Assembly: GCA_944383945.1 (NCBI GenBank)
Contig: CALWRL010000049.1
Location: 1 to 5,009 of the forward strand
Length of the DNA stretch: 5,009 nucleotides
Source of the DNA: an uncultured Clostridia bacterium
GTDB lineage: Bacteria; Bacillota; Clostridia; Christensenellales; UBA1242
Direction of reading: 5' to 3'
Part shown: positions 1-5,009 of the stretch, in pieces
Layout: every line of letters begins with the position of its first letter
Position numbering within the stretch: position 1 is the first letter of the stretch
Position numbers and translations under genes: made by a program
The notes under the pieces: model-generated
Told to the model about the DNA's origin: nothing
Databases searched by the model: none
Seen by the model: only the letters and a program-made list of their open reading frames with translations

Positions 1-991
1 TGACATGAGAAGCATGGTTACTGATGATTTTATTAAAAACAATTACGAAAATATTAAAAAAACAATTGGAAAAGCGGTTAAACTTGACGGAGAAAATCCT
101 GCAATTATTGTTAACAATGCAGATTGGATTAGAGGATATGATTATATTGACTTTATGAGGGACATTGGCAAACATTTTAATGTTAATCATATGCTTGCTT
201 CGGAATCGTGTTCTAGCAGGCTTGCTGCTGGTGGCTTAACATTTTTGGAAATGGGATATATGCTCATTCAGGCATACGATTTTGTTTATTTAAATAGAAA
301 TTATGACTGCAAACTTCAAATTGGCGGAAGCGACCAATGGGGAAACATTGTTGCTGGAGCTGAACTTGGCAGAAAATTGAATTATTTAGAAGGCAAAGAC
401 CCAGAGGCTTTTCAAGCTTTAACAAGTCCGCTTTTAACAGATTCTAACGGCAAAAAAATGGGCAAAACTTCTAAAGGCGCTCTTTGGATTTCAAAAGAAA
501 AAACATCTCCTTATGAATTTTATCAATATTTTATTAATATTGATGACAGAGATGTTGTTAAACTTTTAAAATTGTTCACGAATTATGAAATTTGTGAAAT
601 TGAACAACTTGCGGAAGATGATATTAGAAGCGCTAAAAAACTTTTGGCTTTTGAAATTACAAAATTAATTCATGGTGAAAAGGATGCAGAAGAAGCAGTT
701 AAAGCATCTATGGCTCTTTTTGAAGGTGGAGTTGACCTTTCTAGCGCTCCAACATTTGAGCTTTCAACGGATGAATTTAAACAAGGAGTTAAAGTTTTAG
801 ACATTGCTGTTAAAGCAAAATTAATTTCTAGCATTTCTGAAGGAAGAAGAATGATTAACCAACAGGCTTTAAGCATTAATAAAGAAAAAATTAGTGATTA
901 TAACTTGGTTTTAAATGAAAACCATTTTGCAGAAGGGTTTGCGCTACTAAAAAAAGGCAAGAAAAGTTTTGTTAAAATTATATTAAATTAA
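1..991 (+). CDS. tyrS: Tyrosyl-tRNA synthetase, 5'-truncated by window edge
   Basis: Class I aminoacyl-tRNA synthetase that charges tRNA-Tyr with tyrosine in the cytoplasm, using ATP. The frame is open to base 1, so the start lies outside the window. Aligned from memory to bacillary TyrRS, about 84 N-terminal residues are missing, including the HIGH-type ATP site. Counting from the Met at base 5, the tyrosine-pocket residues are Y85, Q89, D92 and Q111, the last within QIGGSDQWGNI (105-115). The second class I signature is KMGKT (151-155), a normal variant of KMSKS in TyrRS. The anticodon-binding helical region follows, then an S4-like RNA-binding domain at about 265-328 (EGRRMINQQALSIN). The C terminus is complete and ends at TAA. 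A terminator follows at once, so the gene ends its transcription unit. Any T-box or other leader control would lie upstream, out of view. Family identity is secure; TyrS rather than the TyrZ paralogue is the default reading. Confidence 0.97.
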   Translation, partial: DMRSMVTDDFIKNNYENIKKTIGKAVKLDGENPAIIVNNADWIRGYDYIDFMRDIGKHFNVNHMLASESCSSRLAAGGLTFLEMGYMLIQAYDFVYLNRNYDCKLQIGGSDQWGNIVAGAELGRKLNYLEGKDPEAFQALTSPLLTDSNGKKMGKTSKGALWISKEKTSPYEFYQYFINIDDRDVVKLLKLFTNYEICEIEQLAEDDIRSAKKLLAFEITKLIHGEKDAEEAVKASMALFEGGVDLSSAPTFELSTDEFKQGVKVLDIAVKAKLISSISEGRRMINQQALSINKEKISDYNLVLNENHFAEGFALLKKGKKSFVKIILN

Positions 992-1017
992 AGCCACTTT
1001 TTTAGTGGTTTTTTTAT
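991..1017 (+). terminator. Rho-independent terminator of tyrS
   Basis: An 8-bp stem pairs 991-998 (AAGCCACT) with 1004-1011 (AGTGGTTT), with one G-T wobble and a 5-nt T loop. A T-rich tract follows to about 1020. The hairpin begins on the last base of the tyrS stop codon. It reads in the tyrS direction and separates tyrS from the next gene. Confidence 0.85.
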
Positions 1018-1022
1018 TTTTA

Positions 1023-1031
1023 TGATAAAAT
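1023..1031 (+). promoter_or_regulatory. Extended -10 promoter of the yigZ-like gene
   Basis: TGATAAAAT matches the extended -10 form TGnTATAAT at all but one position of the hexamer (hexamer 1026-1031). No good -35 is visible at 16-18 bp upstream, where the tyrS terminator lies; extended -10 promoters can work without one. The expected start of transcription, about 7 bases past the hexamer, is base 1038, the A of the ATG. The prediction is inferred from motif and position only, in a very AT-rich stretch. Confidence 0.5.
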
Positions 1032-1037
1032 AATTTT

Positions 1038-1391
1038 ATGGCATTAGTTGAGGTTAAAAAAAGCAAGTTTATTTCTTACATTTTTAATGTTAATAGCGTT
1101 GACGAAATTAAAAGAATTATTGAACAAATTAAAGTTGAAAACAAAAAGGCAACTCATGTTTGCTATGCTTATAGCATTTCGGGAAAAGAATTTTTAGAAA
1201 AAGCTTTTGATGATAGCGAGCCAAGTGGAACGGCAGGCAAGCCAATTTTAAATGTTATTCAAAAACAAAATCTTTCTAACATTCTTATTGTTGTTGTTAG
1301 ATATTTTGGGGGAATTAAACTTGGTGCTGGTGGGCTTGTTAGGGCGTATTCCAAAGCTGCTAGTTTAGCGGTTTTAGAAACCAAAACATAA
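1038..1391 (+). CDS. yigZ: Single-domain IMPACT/YigZ family protein (UPF0029)
   Basis: A 117-residue protein of the YigZ/IMPACT N-terminal family. The bacterial biochemical role is not firmly known; the eukaryotic relative IMPACT regulates the Gcn2 kinase, so a link to translation or RNA is often suggested. Visible signatures are KKSKFI near residues 8-13, FDDSEPSGTAGKP (57-69) and VVVRYFGGIKLGAGGLVRAY (86-105), the hallmark blocks of the fold. Common bacterial YigZ is about 200-215 residues with a C-terminal DUF1949 (ferredoxin-like) domain. Here the protein stops at TAA soon after the first domain, and the 51 bases to the next gene hold no remnant of the second domain in any frame. An in-frame TAA at 1026-1028 blocks upstream extension, so ATG 1038 is the first possible ATG start. 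No Shine-Dalgarno sequence precedes it. Valine is GTT throughout. It stands alone between two terminators. Confidence 0.9.
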   Translation: MALVEVKKSKFISYIFNVNSVDEIKRIIEQIKVENKKATHVCYAYSISGKEFLEKAFDDSEPSGTAGKPILNVIQKQNLSNILIVVVRYFGGIKLGAGGLVRAYSKAASLAVLETKT

Positions 1392-1430
1392 GTATTAATA
1401 ATTTTAAAAATTTTTTTATGGTTTAATTAT

Positions 1431-1462
1431 GAAAATTGGTTGTTAAATATACCAATTTTTTT
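1431..1462. terminator. Bidirectional terminator between convergent genes
   Basis: AAAATTGGT (1432-1440) pairs perfectly with ACCAATTTT (1451-1459), extendable by a G-T wobble at 1431/1460, around a 10-nt loop. Reading +, the right arm runs into a T tract ending at 1462 and would terminate the yigZ-like transcript. Reading -, the arm ends in only four T's and then a C, so termination of the PBP transcript is weaker. The loop holds the PBP stop codon (complement of 1443-1445) and the right arm encodes its last residues. Confidence 0.7.
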
Positions 1463-3704
1463 GATTGTTTTGATTGTTTGTTTTTGAGCCAACAAATTCT
1501 ATTATGTTTGATTTATCGCTTACTAGTTCCTGATTGGTTGCATGATTTTTTATTTTAGTTAACAAATAGAATTTTGTTTGAGTTTGACTTTTTGGAATTG
1601 TGAAGGTTACTTTTCCACTTTCGCCCTCGAATGTTTTTATTAAAACATCGCCATTTGTTTCCATTCTGTATAACTCGTAGGTTAAATAATTTTCTGCATT
1701 AAATTCGAAAATGTAGTTTCCATTTTCCATTTTTCCGTTTAAATTTGCTGGTTTAATTTCCAAAAAGTTTGTTGATTTTTCTTTTGGCATATTAAACCTT
1801 GAAAATATTTCTTTTATTTTGTAGCGCTGAGGAATATAGTCGTTTGCTTGCAAAACTATGTTATTTTTTTCATATTCTATTGAATCTATTTCAACTTCTG
1901 TTACACTTGATGGAATTTGAAAGTCGCTTGGTGTTTGCTTTTTATATATTTGATTAAAATAATTTTTTACCATTGTTGTTGGTTGGTTTCCGCCGGTTAA
2001 ATTTCCTATGTTATTATTTGAATAATCGCCTATCCATATTCCAACTGTGTCTTGGGTTGTTAGGGCAATTGAATATGCATCTGAATTTGTTAGGTCTGTT
2101 CCAACTGTTCCTGTTTTTGATGCTATCATGTATGGCAAAGATGCAAGTTTTTTTGATGTTCCTTCTTTTGTGCATGTTAGCATAGTTGAAAGTGTTAGAT
2201 AATTTGAATCTTCTCTTAAAACTTGGTCGGGAACGGAAATTTTTTCGTATATCACTTTTCCATTTTTATCTGTTATTTTAGAAACAAATGATGGGGCAAT
2301 ATACTTCCCGTTGTTTGCAAAAATTGTGTACGCGCCAACAAGTGATTTTAGGTTTGTTCCGTAGGTCATTCCACCAAGTGCAAGAGCGTAGCCATTGTCG
2401 TTTTTATCGAAAGTTATTCCTAAACGCTCGCAATATCTTTTTGCTTTTGGTATTTGAAGATAGGACAATGTTTTAACCGCAGGAATGTTAATTGATTTGC
2501 TTACTGCATCTCTAACGCTAACATATCCGCTGTAGGATTTGTTAAAGTTTTTTGGTTTATATCCGTTTATATTTATTTCTTCATCTAATATTTTTGTTGA
2601 TGGACTTATAATGTTTTCGTTCATTGCTGGACCATATACTAAAATTGGTTTGATTGTTGAACCTGGCTGTCTATTAGTTTTTAATATGCTATACGGACTT
2701 CTTCCGTAAAAAGCTTCAATTCCATGTGTTTTATTGTTTATTGAAATGCCTGCTTGGTCGAACCCTAAGTTTTGATTTGTTATAGCATTTTGCATTGCTT
2801 TTTGTTTGTTTTGGTCTAAAAATGTGTAGATTTGATATTCGCCTAGCGCTATTGCTTTTGCTGGTATTTTTAGAATTTTTGACGCTTCTTCAATTGCACA
2901 TTGCGAATAGGAATTTTGACCTCTATCAAAATTTTCATCTATGTTTAAAACAATTTCTGTTTGTATTGCTTTTTCATATTCTTCATTTGAAATCTTTTTA
3001 TCATTTTTCATTTGTGTTAAAACCAAATTGCGTCTTTTTTTGCAATTTTCTTTGTTTGATATTGGACAATAATTTGCCGGAGATTTTATTAAGCCAGCTA
3101 AAAGTGCGCTTTCTTCTAAATTTAACTTGCTTGATGATTTAGAAAAATAGAAGTTTGATGCGTTTTCAATTCCGTATATGTTATTCCCAAAATATATCAG
3201 GTTTAAATAATTTTCTAATATTTCATCTTTTGATAATTCTTTTTCCATCTCTAATGCCAAAGAAATTTCTTTTATTTTTCTTGTGTAGGTTTTTTCGCTT
3301 GAAAGGTGGGTGTTTTTAATTAGCTGTTGGGAAATTGTTGATGCTCCTTGAACTGCTTTTCCTTGCCCTAAATTTTTTATTAGTGCGCCTGCCATTCGCT
3401 TTAAATTTATTCCGTTATGTGAATAAAAGTTTTTGTCTTCAATTGATATAAAAGCATCAAGTGTTGTTTGGTTTAATGCGTTTAACTTTATGTATTGATT
3501 GTTAAACATGTTTTTATCTGATATTAAATTGTTTTGATTGTCGAAAACTTTTATATGCAAATCTGTGTTAATTAATTTTTCTTTATCAAATTTAACTCCA
3601 CTTGATATTGAAAAATAAATTCCAAGAGATATGCTTGAAACTAATATTATTAATACCAAAACAACTGAAAGTACTATTAAAGAAATTTTTGTTGTCCTTT
3701 TCAT
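1443..3704 (-). CDS. pbp1A: Class A bifunctional penicillin-binding protein (PBP1A-like)
   Basis: Membrane-anchored peptidoglycan synthase with glycosyltransferase (GT51) and DD-transpeptidase domains, polymerising lipid II and cross-linking stem peptides outside the membrane. Numbering from ATG 3704 (753 aa): short KR-rich N terminus; one transmembrane helix at about 7-32; GT51 at about 75-250 with EDKNFYSHNG (catalytic E89), GASTISQQLIKN, RKIKE (second glutamate E146) and ILENYLNLIYFGNNIYG; transpeptidase at about 290-590 with S349-T-I-K352 (acylated serine), S404-I-N406 and K530-T-G-T. All catalytic motifs are intact. Residues about 640-738 form a beta-rich module resembling fibronectin type III/Ig-like tails of Bacillota PBPs, followed by an Asn/Gln-rich end. 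An in-frame TTG lies directly before the ATG (3705-3707); I prefer the ATG. Neither start has a Shine-Dalgarno sequence. Convergent with the yigZ-like gene, divergent from dprA. Family and domain order are secure; the exact paralogue name is not. Confidence 0.95.
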   Translation of the reverse strand: MKRTTKISLIVLSVVLVLIILVSSISLGIYFSISSGVKFDKEKLINTDLHIKVFDNQNNLISDKNMFNNQYIKLNALNQTTLDAFISIEDKNFYSHNGINLKRMAGALIKNLGQGKAVQGASTISQQLIKNTHLSSEKTYTRKIKEISLALEMEKELSKDEILENYLNLIYFGNNIYGIENASNFYFSKSSSKLNLEESALLAGLIKSPANYCPISNKENCKKRRNLVLTQMKNDKKISNEEYEKAIQTEIVLNIDENFDRGQNSYSQCAIEEASKILKIPAKAIALGEYQIYTFLDQNKQKAMQNAITNQNLGFDQAGISINNKTHGIEAFYGRSPYSILKTNRQPGSTIKPILVYGPAMNENIISPSTKILDEEININGYKPKNFNKSYSGYVSVRDAVSKSINIPAVKTLSYLQIPKAKRYCERLGITFDKNDNGYALALGGMTYGTNLKSLVGAYTIFANNGKYIAPSFVSKITDKNGKVIYEKISVPDQVLREDSNYLTLSTMLTCTKEGTSKKLASLPYMIASKTGTVGTDLTNSDAYSIALTTQDTVGIWIGDYSNNNIGNLTGGNQPTTMVKNYFNQIYKKQTPSDFQIPSSVTEVEIDSIEYEKNNIVLQANDYIPQRYKIKEIFSRFNMPKEKSTNFLEIKPANLNGKMENGNYIFEFNAENYLTYELYRMETNGDVLIKTFEGESGKVTFTIPKSQTQTKFYLLTKIKNHATNQELVSDKSNIIEFVGSKTNNQNNQKNWYI

Positions 3705-3722
3705 CAAAAATTATTATTTGCT

Positions 3723-3728
3723 ATTATA
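3723..3728 (-). promoter_or_regulatory. -10 box of the PBP gene
   Basis: The complementary strand reads a perfect TATAAT here, preceded by TTTTG. The predicted transcription start is near 3716, giving a leader of about 12 bases before ATG 3704 with no ribosome binding site. No consensus -35 is found at 17 bp; a weak TTAAAA lies 19 bp upstream, inside the inverted repeat at 3744-3768. Confidence 0.5.
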
Positions 3729-3743
3729 CAAAATATATTATGT

Positions 3744-3768
3744 AACTTTTTAATTTGTTAAAAAAGTT
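3744..3768. repeat. Imperfect inverted repeat between divergent promoters
   Basis: AACTTTTTAA (3744-3753) and TTAAAAAAGTT (3758-3768) are reverse complements except for one extra A in the right arm, separated by TTTG. The repeat lies midway between the two divergent -10 boxes, where the -35 regions of both would fall. It lies upstream of both predicted transcription starts, so it would act as DNA (operator or UP-like element) and not as a transcript hairpin. The arms are almost all A/T, so chance is a real alternative. Confidence 0.35.
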
Positions 3769-3786
3769 TTCTTTAATTTTTTTTTG

Positions 3787-3795
3787 TGATATAAC
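3787..3795 (+). promoter_or_regulatory. Extended -10 promoter of dprA
   Basis: TGATATAAC matches TGnTATAAT at all but the last hexamer base (hexamer 3790-3795). The expected transcription start is near 3802, leaving a leader of about 33 bases that contains the AGGAG site. The -35 region (about 3767-3772, TTTTCT) is poor. It resembles the box before the yigZ-like gene (TGATAAAAT). Confidence 0.5.
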
Positions 3796-3815
3796 TTAGT
3801 TAATTTTAATTCGTT

Positions 3816-3822
3816 AGGAGAG
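3816..3822 (+). promoter_or_regulatory. Ribosome binding site of dprA, unusually far from start
   Basis: AGGAGAG is a good Shine-Dalgarno match, but AGGAG ends 14 bases before ATG 3835, longer than the usual 5-9. A weaker AAAAGG (3826-3831) sits only 3 bases from the ATG. No ATG, GTG or TTG lies in frame between AGGAG and 3835, so the start call stands, though initiation may be suboptimal. Confidence 0.55.
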
Positions 3823-3834
3823 TTTAAAAGGTTA

Positions 3835-4977
3835 ATGAATATTACATACAACAACAATGAAAGAGCACTTATTTTTTTAAGTCTTTTTGATATTATGGTT
3901 CAAAAAGAAATTGAACTTTTAAATTTGTTCGATGAGCCATCTGAATTGTTAGAAAAATTTTTTGATAAAGAAAAAGAAATAAATAATATCTTCATTAAGG
4001 GAATGAGGGCAGAATCTCAGGCTAAAGGAATAAAAGATAAATATCATAAAATTGTTGAAGAAATGAAAAAGGCAATTAACGATAATATCTTAGATTCTTA
4101 TATAAAAAATTTAAATGATAAAAATATTGTTGTTTTAACGCCTTATAGCAAAAACTATCCAAAAAAATTACTGGAACTTGAATTTCCTCCTCAAACACTT
4201 TTTTGCGTTGGTGATATTTCTCTTTTAGAAACAGATTGTATTGGTGTTGTTGGAACAAGAACTCCAACATCATACGGTAAAATAATTACTGAAAAATTTA
4301 GCAAAGGTCTTTGCGAAAATGGGTTTACTATTGTTAGTGGTTTAGCTGCTGGGGTTGATAGTATTGCTCATAAAGCTGCTCTTGAAAACAACGGAAAAAC
4401 AATTGCTGTTTTAGGCGGCGGTTTTGAGCATATTTTTCCTTCTTTTAATAAAGAACTTGCAAGAAGAATTGCTAAAGAAGGTTTGATTGTTACAGAATAT
4501 CGTCCTAGTATGCAACCTGCACTTTATACTTTTCCACAACGGAACAGAATTATAGCAGGACTTTCGCTTGGAATATTATTAACAGAGGCAGGCGAGAAGA
4601 GCGGGGCGCTTCACACAAAAGAATTTGCGCTTGATTTAGGACGAGAAGTTTTTGCTGTTCCTGGCAATGTTAACAGTCCGATGAGTGTTGGTGTTAACCG
4701 CCTTATTAGAAGTGCGCAAGGGGCGTGTGTTTTAAGCTATGAAGATATTGTTTGCAATTTTAAGGAAAATGTTGTAAAATCTCCTTCGGTTTCAAGCGCG
4801 CAGCTTTCTGTTGATGACCAACTGATTATTAAAAATCTTGAAAATGGCGAAAAATCTATTGAGCAACTTATTGAATTAACAGGATTTAAAGTTAGTAAAT
4901 TATATTCTAGCTTAACTCTGCTTGAAATTAAACGAATTATTAAACAACTTCCGGGCAATTCTTATATTTTAGTTTAG
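3835..4977 (+). CDS. dprA: DNA processing protein DprA/Smf
   Basis: DprA binds incoming single-stranded DNA in transformation and loads RecA on it; it is also widespread in bacteria not known to be competent. The 380-residue protein has: an N-terminal helical, charged region (1-95) with a LALSL-like segment (about 9-31) but no clear helix-hairpin-helix; a lead-in strand and helix (about 98-135); the Rossmann-like core (about 136-305) with VGTRTPTSYG (139-148), SGLAAGVDSIAH (168-179), the GGG turn (194-196), FPQRNRIIAGLS (233-244), SGALHT (256-261), VPG (275-277) and G286-N288-LI; and a DprA-type winged helix (about 326-378). Core motifs are intact. The Rossmann fold starts about 25 residues later than in B. 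subtilis DprA as I recall it. CGN arginine codons occur here (CGT, CGA, CGG, CGC) while tyrS and yigZ show only AGA/AGG. The stop codon overlaps the ribosome binding site of the next gene, indicating an operon. Confidence 0.96.
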   Translation: MNITYNNNERALIFLSLFDIMVQKEIELLNLFDEPSELLEKFFDKEKEINNIFIKGMRAESQAKGIKDKYHKIVEEMKKAINDNILDSYIKNLNDKNIVVLTPYSKNYPKKLLELEFPPQTLFCVGDISLLETDCIGVVGTRTPTSYGKIITEKFSKGLCENGFTIVSGLAAGVDSIAHKAALENNGKTIAVLGGGFEHIFPSFNKELARRIAKEGLIVTEYRPSMQPALYTFPQRNRIIAGLSLGILLTEAGEKSGALHTKEFALDLGREVFAVPGNVNSPMSVGVNRLIRSAQGACVLSYEDIVCNFKENVVKSPSVSSAQLSVDDQLIIKNLENGEKSIEQLIELTGFKVSKLYSSLTLLEIKRIIKQLPGNSYILV

Positions 4978-4980
4978 GAG
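4976..4980 (+). promoter_or_regulatory. Ribosome binding site overlapping the dprA stop
   Basis: AGGAG starts on the second base of the dprA TAG (4975-4977) and ends 6 bases before ATG 4987, an ideal spacing. The arrangement suggests translational coupling of the next gene to dprA. Confidence 0.8.
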
Positions 4981-4986
4981 CTTTTA

Positions 4987-5009
4987 ATGAAATTAGTTAT
5001 TATCGAAGG
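4987..5009 (+). CDS. topA: Start of a Toprim-type protein, probably DNA topoisomerase I
   Basis: Only seven full codons are in the window, reading MKLVIIE, with the next codon GGN (Gly). This matches the opening beta strand and catalytic, metal-binding Glu of the Toprim domain in bacterial topoisomerase I, where the common form is LVIVES. topA directly after dprA is a frequent order in Bacillota, which is the main reason for the call. Gly after the Glu is less usual for TopA and is also typical of other Toprim proteins such as the 5S rRNA maturase RnmV, so that remains an alternative. A good AGGAG site supports the start. TopA relaxes negatively supercoiled DNA through a tyrosine-linked single-strand break. 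Confidence 0.6.

Noticed and set aside
670..876. Open frame on the - strand inside tyrS
   Set aside because: It is antisense to the conserved C-terminal part of tyrosyl-tRNA synthetase and has no promoter or ribosome binding site of note.
1378..1424. Possible hairpin AAACCA/TGGTTT around the yigZ stop codon
   Set aside because: Only 6 bp with a 35-nt loop; the 9-bp stem at 1432-1459 is a far better terminator.
1392..1430. Search for a frameshifted remnant of a second YigZ domain after the stop codon
   Set aside because: The stretch is A/T-rich non-coding sequence in all frames and leads straight into the terminator.
1973..3142. Three open frames on the + strand (1973-2185, 2288-2476, 2795-3142) opposite the PBP gene
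   Set aside because: They lie antisense to a fully supported coding region, have Leu/Phe/Cys-rich composition typical of reverse-strand shadows, and match no family I recognise.
4076..4958. Two open frames on the - strand inside dprA (4076-4273 and 4737-4958)
   Set aside because: Both are shadows of the dprA reading frame, one of the N-terminal region and one of the winged-helix region, with no independent support.
1..5009. Possible reassignment of TGA (genetic code 4), given the AT-rich genome
   Set aside because: All tryptophans in recognised proteins are TGG and no in-frame TGA occurs inside any gene. The penicillin-binding protein also argues against a wall-less mollicute.

Overview
This is an AT-rich window that reads like the chromosome of a low-GC bacterium of Bacillota (Clostridia) type, probably an uncultured lineage. 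The evidence is strong A/T preference at third codon positions, AGGAG-type ribosome binding sites, a dprA gene followed directly by what looks like topA, and a class A penicillin-binding protein that implies a peptidoglycan wall. Tryptophan is encoded by TGG and the stops seen are TAA or TAG. That fits the standard bacterial code but does not by itself exclude TGA reassignment. The placement rests on gene style and order, not on a database match.

Layout from left to right: (1) the 3' three quarters of tyrS (tyrosyl-tRNA synthetase, + strand), cut by the window edge and closed by a hairpin/T-tract terminator; (2) a short IMPACT/YigZ-family gene (+), with its own extended -10 box so close to the ATG that the mRNA may be leaderless; (3) a convergent junction with one hairpin that can terminate both strands; (4) a complete bifunctional class A penicillin-binding protein (- strand); (5) a divergent intergenic region of about 130 bp with a promoter-like -10 box for each direction and an imperfect inverted repeat midway between them; (6) dprA (+), with Rossmann core and C-terminal winged helix; (7) the first seven codons of a Toprim-type protein, most likely topA, whose ribosome binding site overlaps the dprA stop codon.

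The genes are housekeeping functions: translation (tyrS), an unassigned YigZ-family protein, cell-wall synthesis (PBP) and DNA processing/topology (dprA, topA). dprA and the downstream gene look like one operon; the others look like single transcription units. I see no tRNA or rRNA gene, mobile element, CRISPR array or defence cassette, and no convincing evidence of an undescribed system. The points worth a second look are small: a likely leaderless single-domain YigZ, a shared terminator built from the last codons of the PBP gene, the operator-like repeat between the divergent promoters, and mixed use of Shine-Dalgarno and non-Shine-Dalgarno starts.
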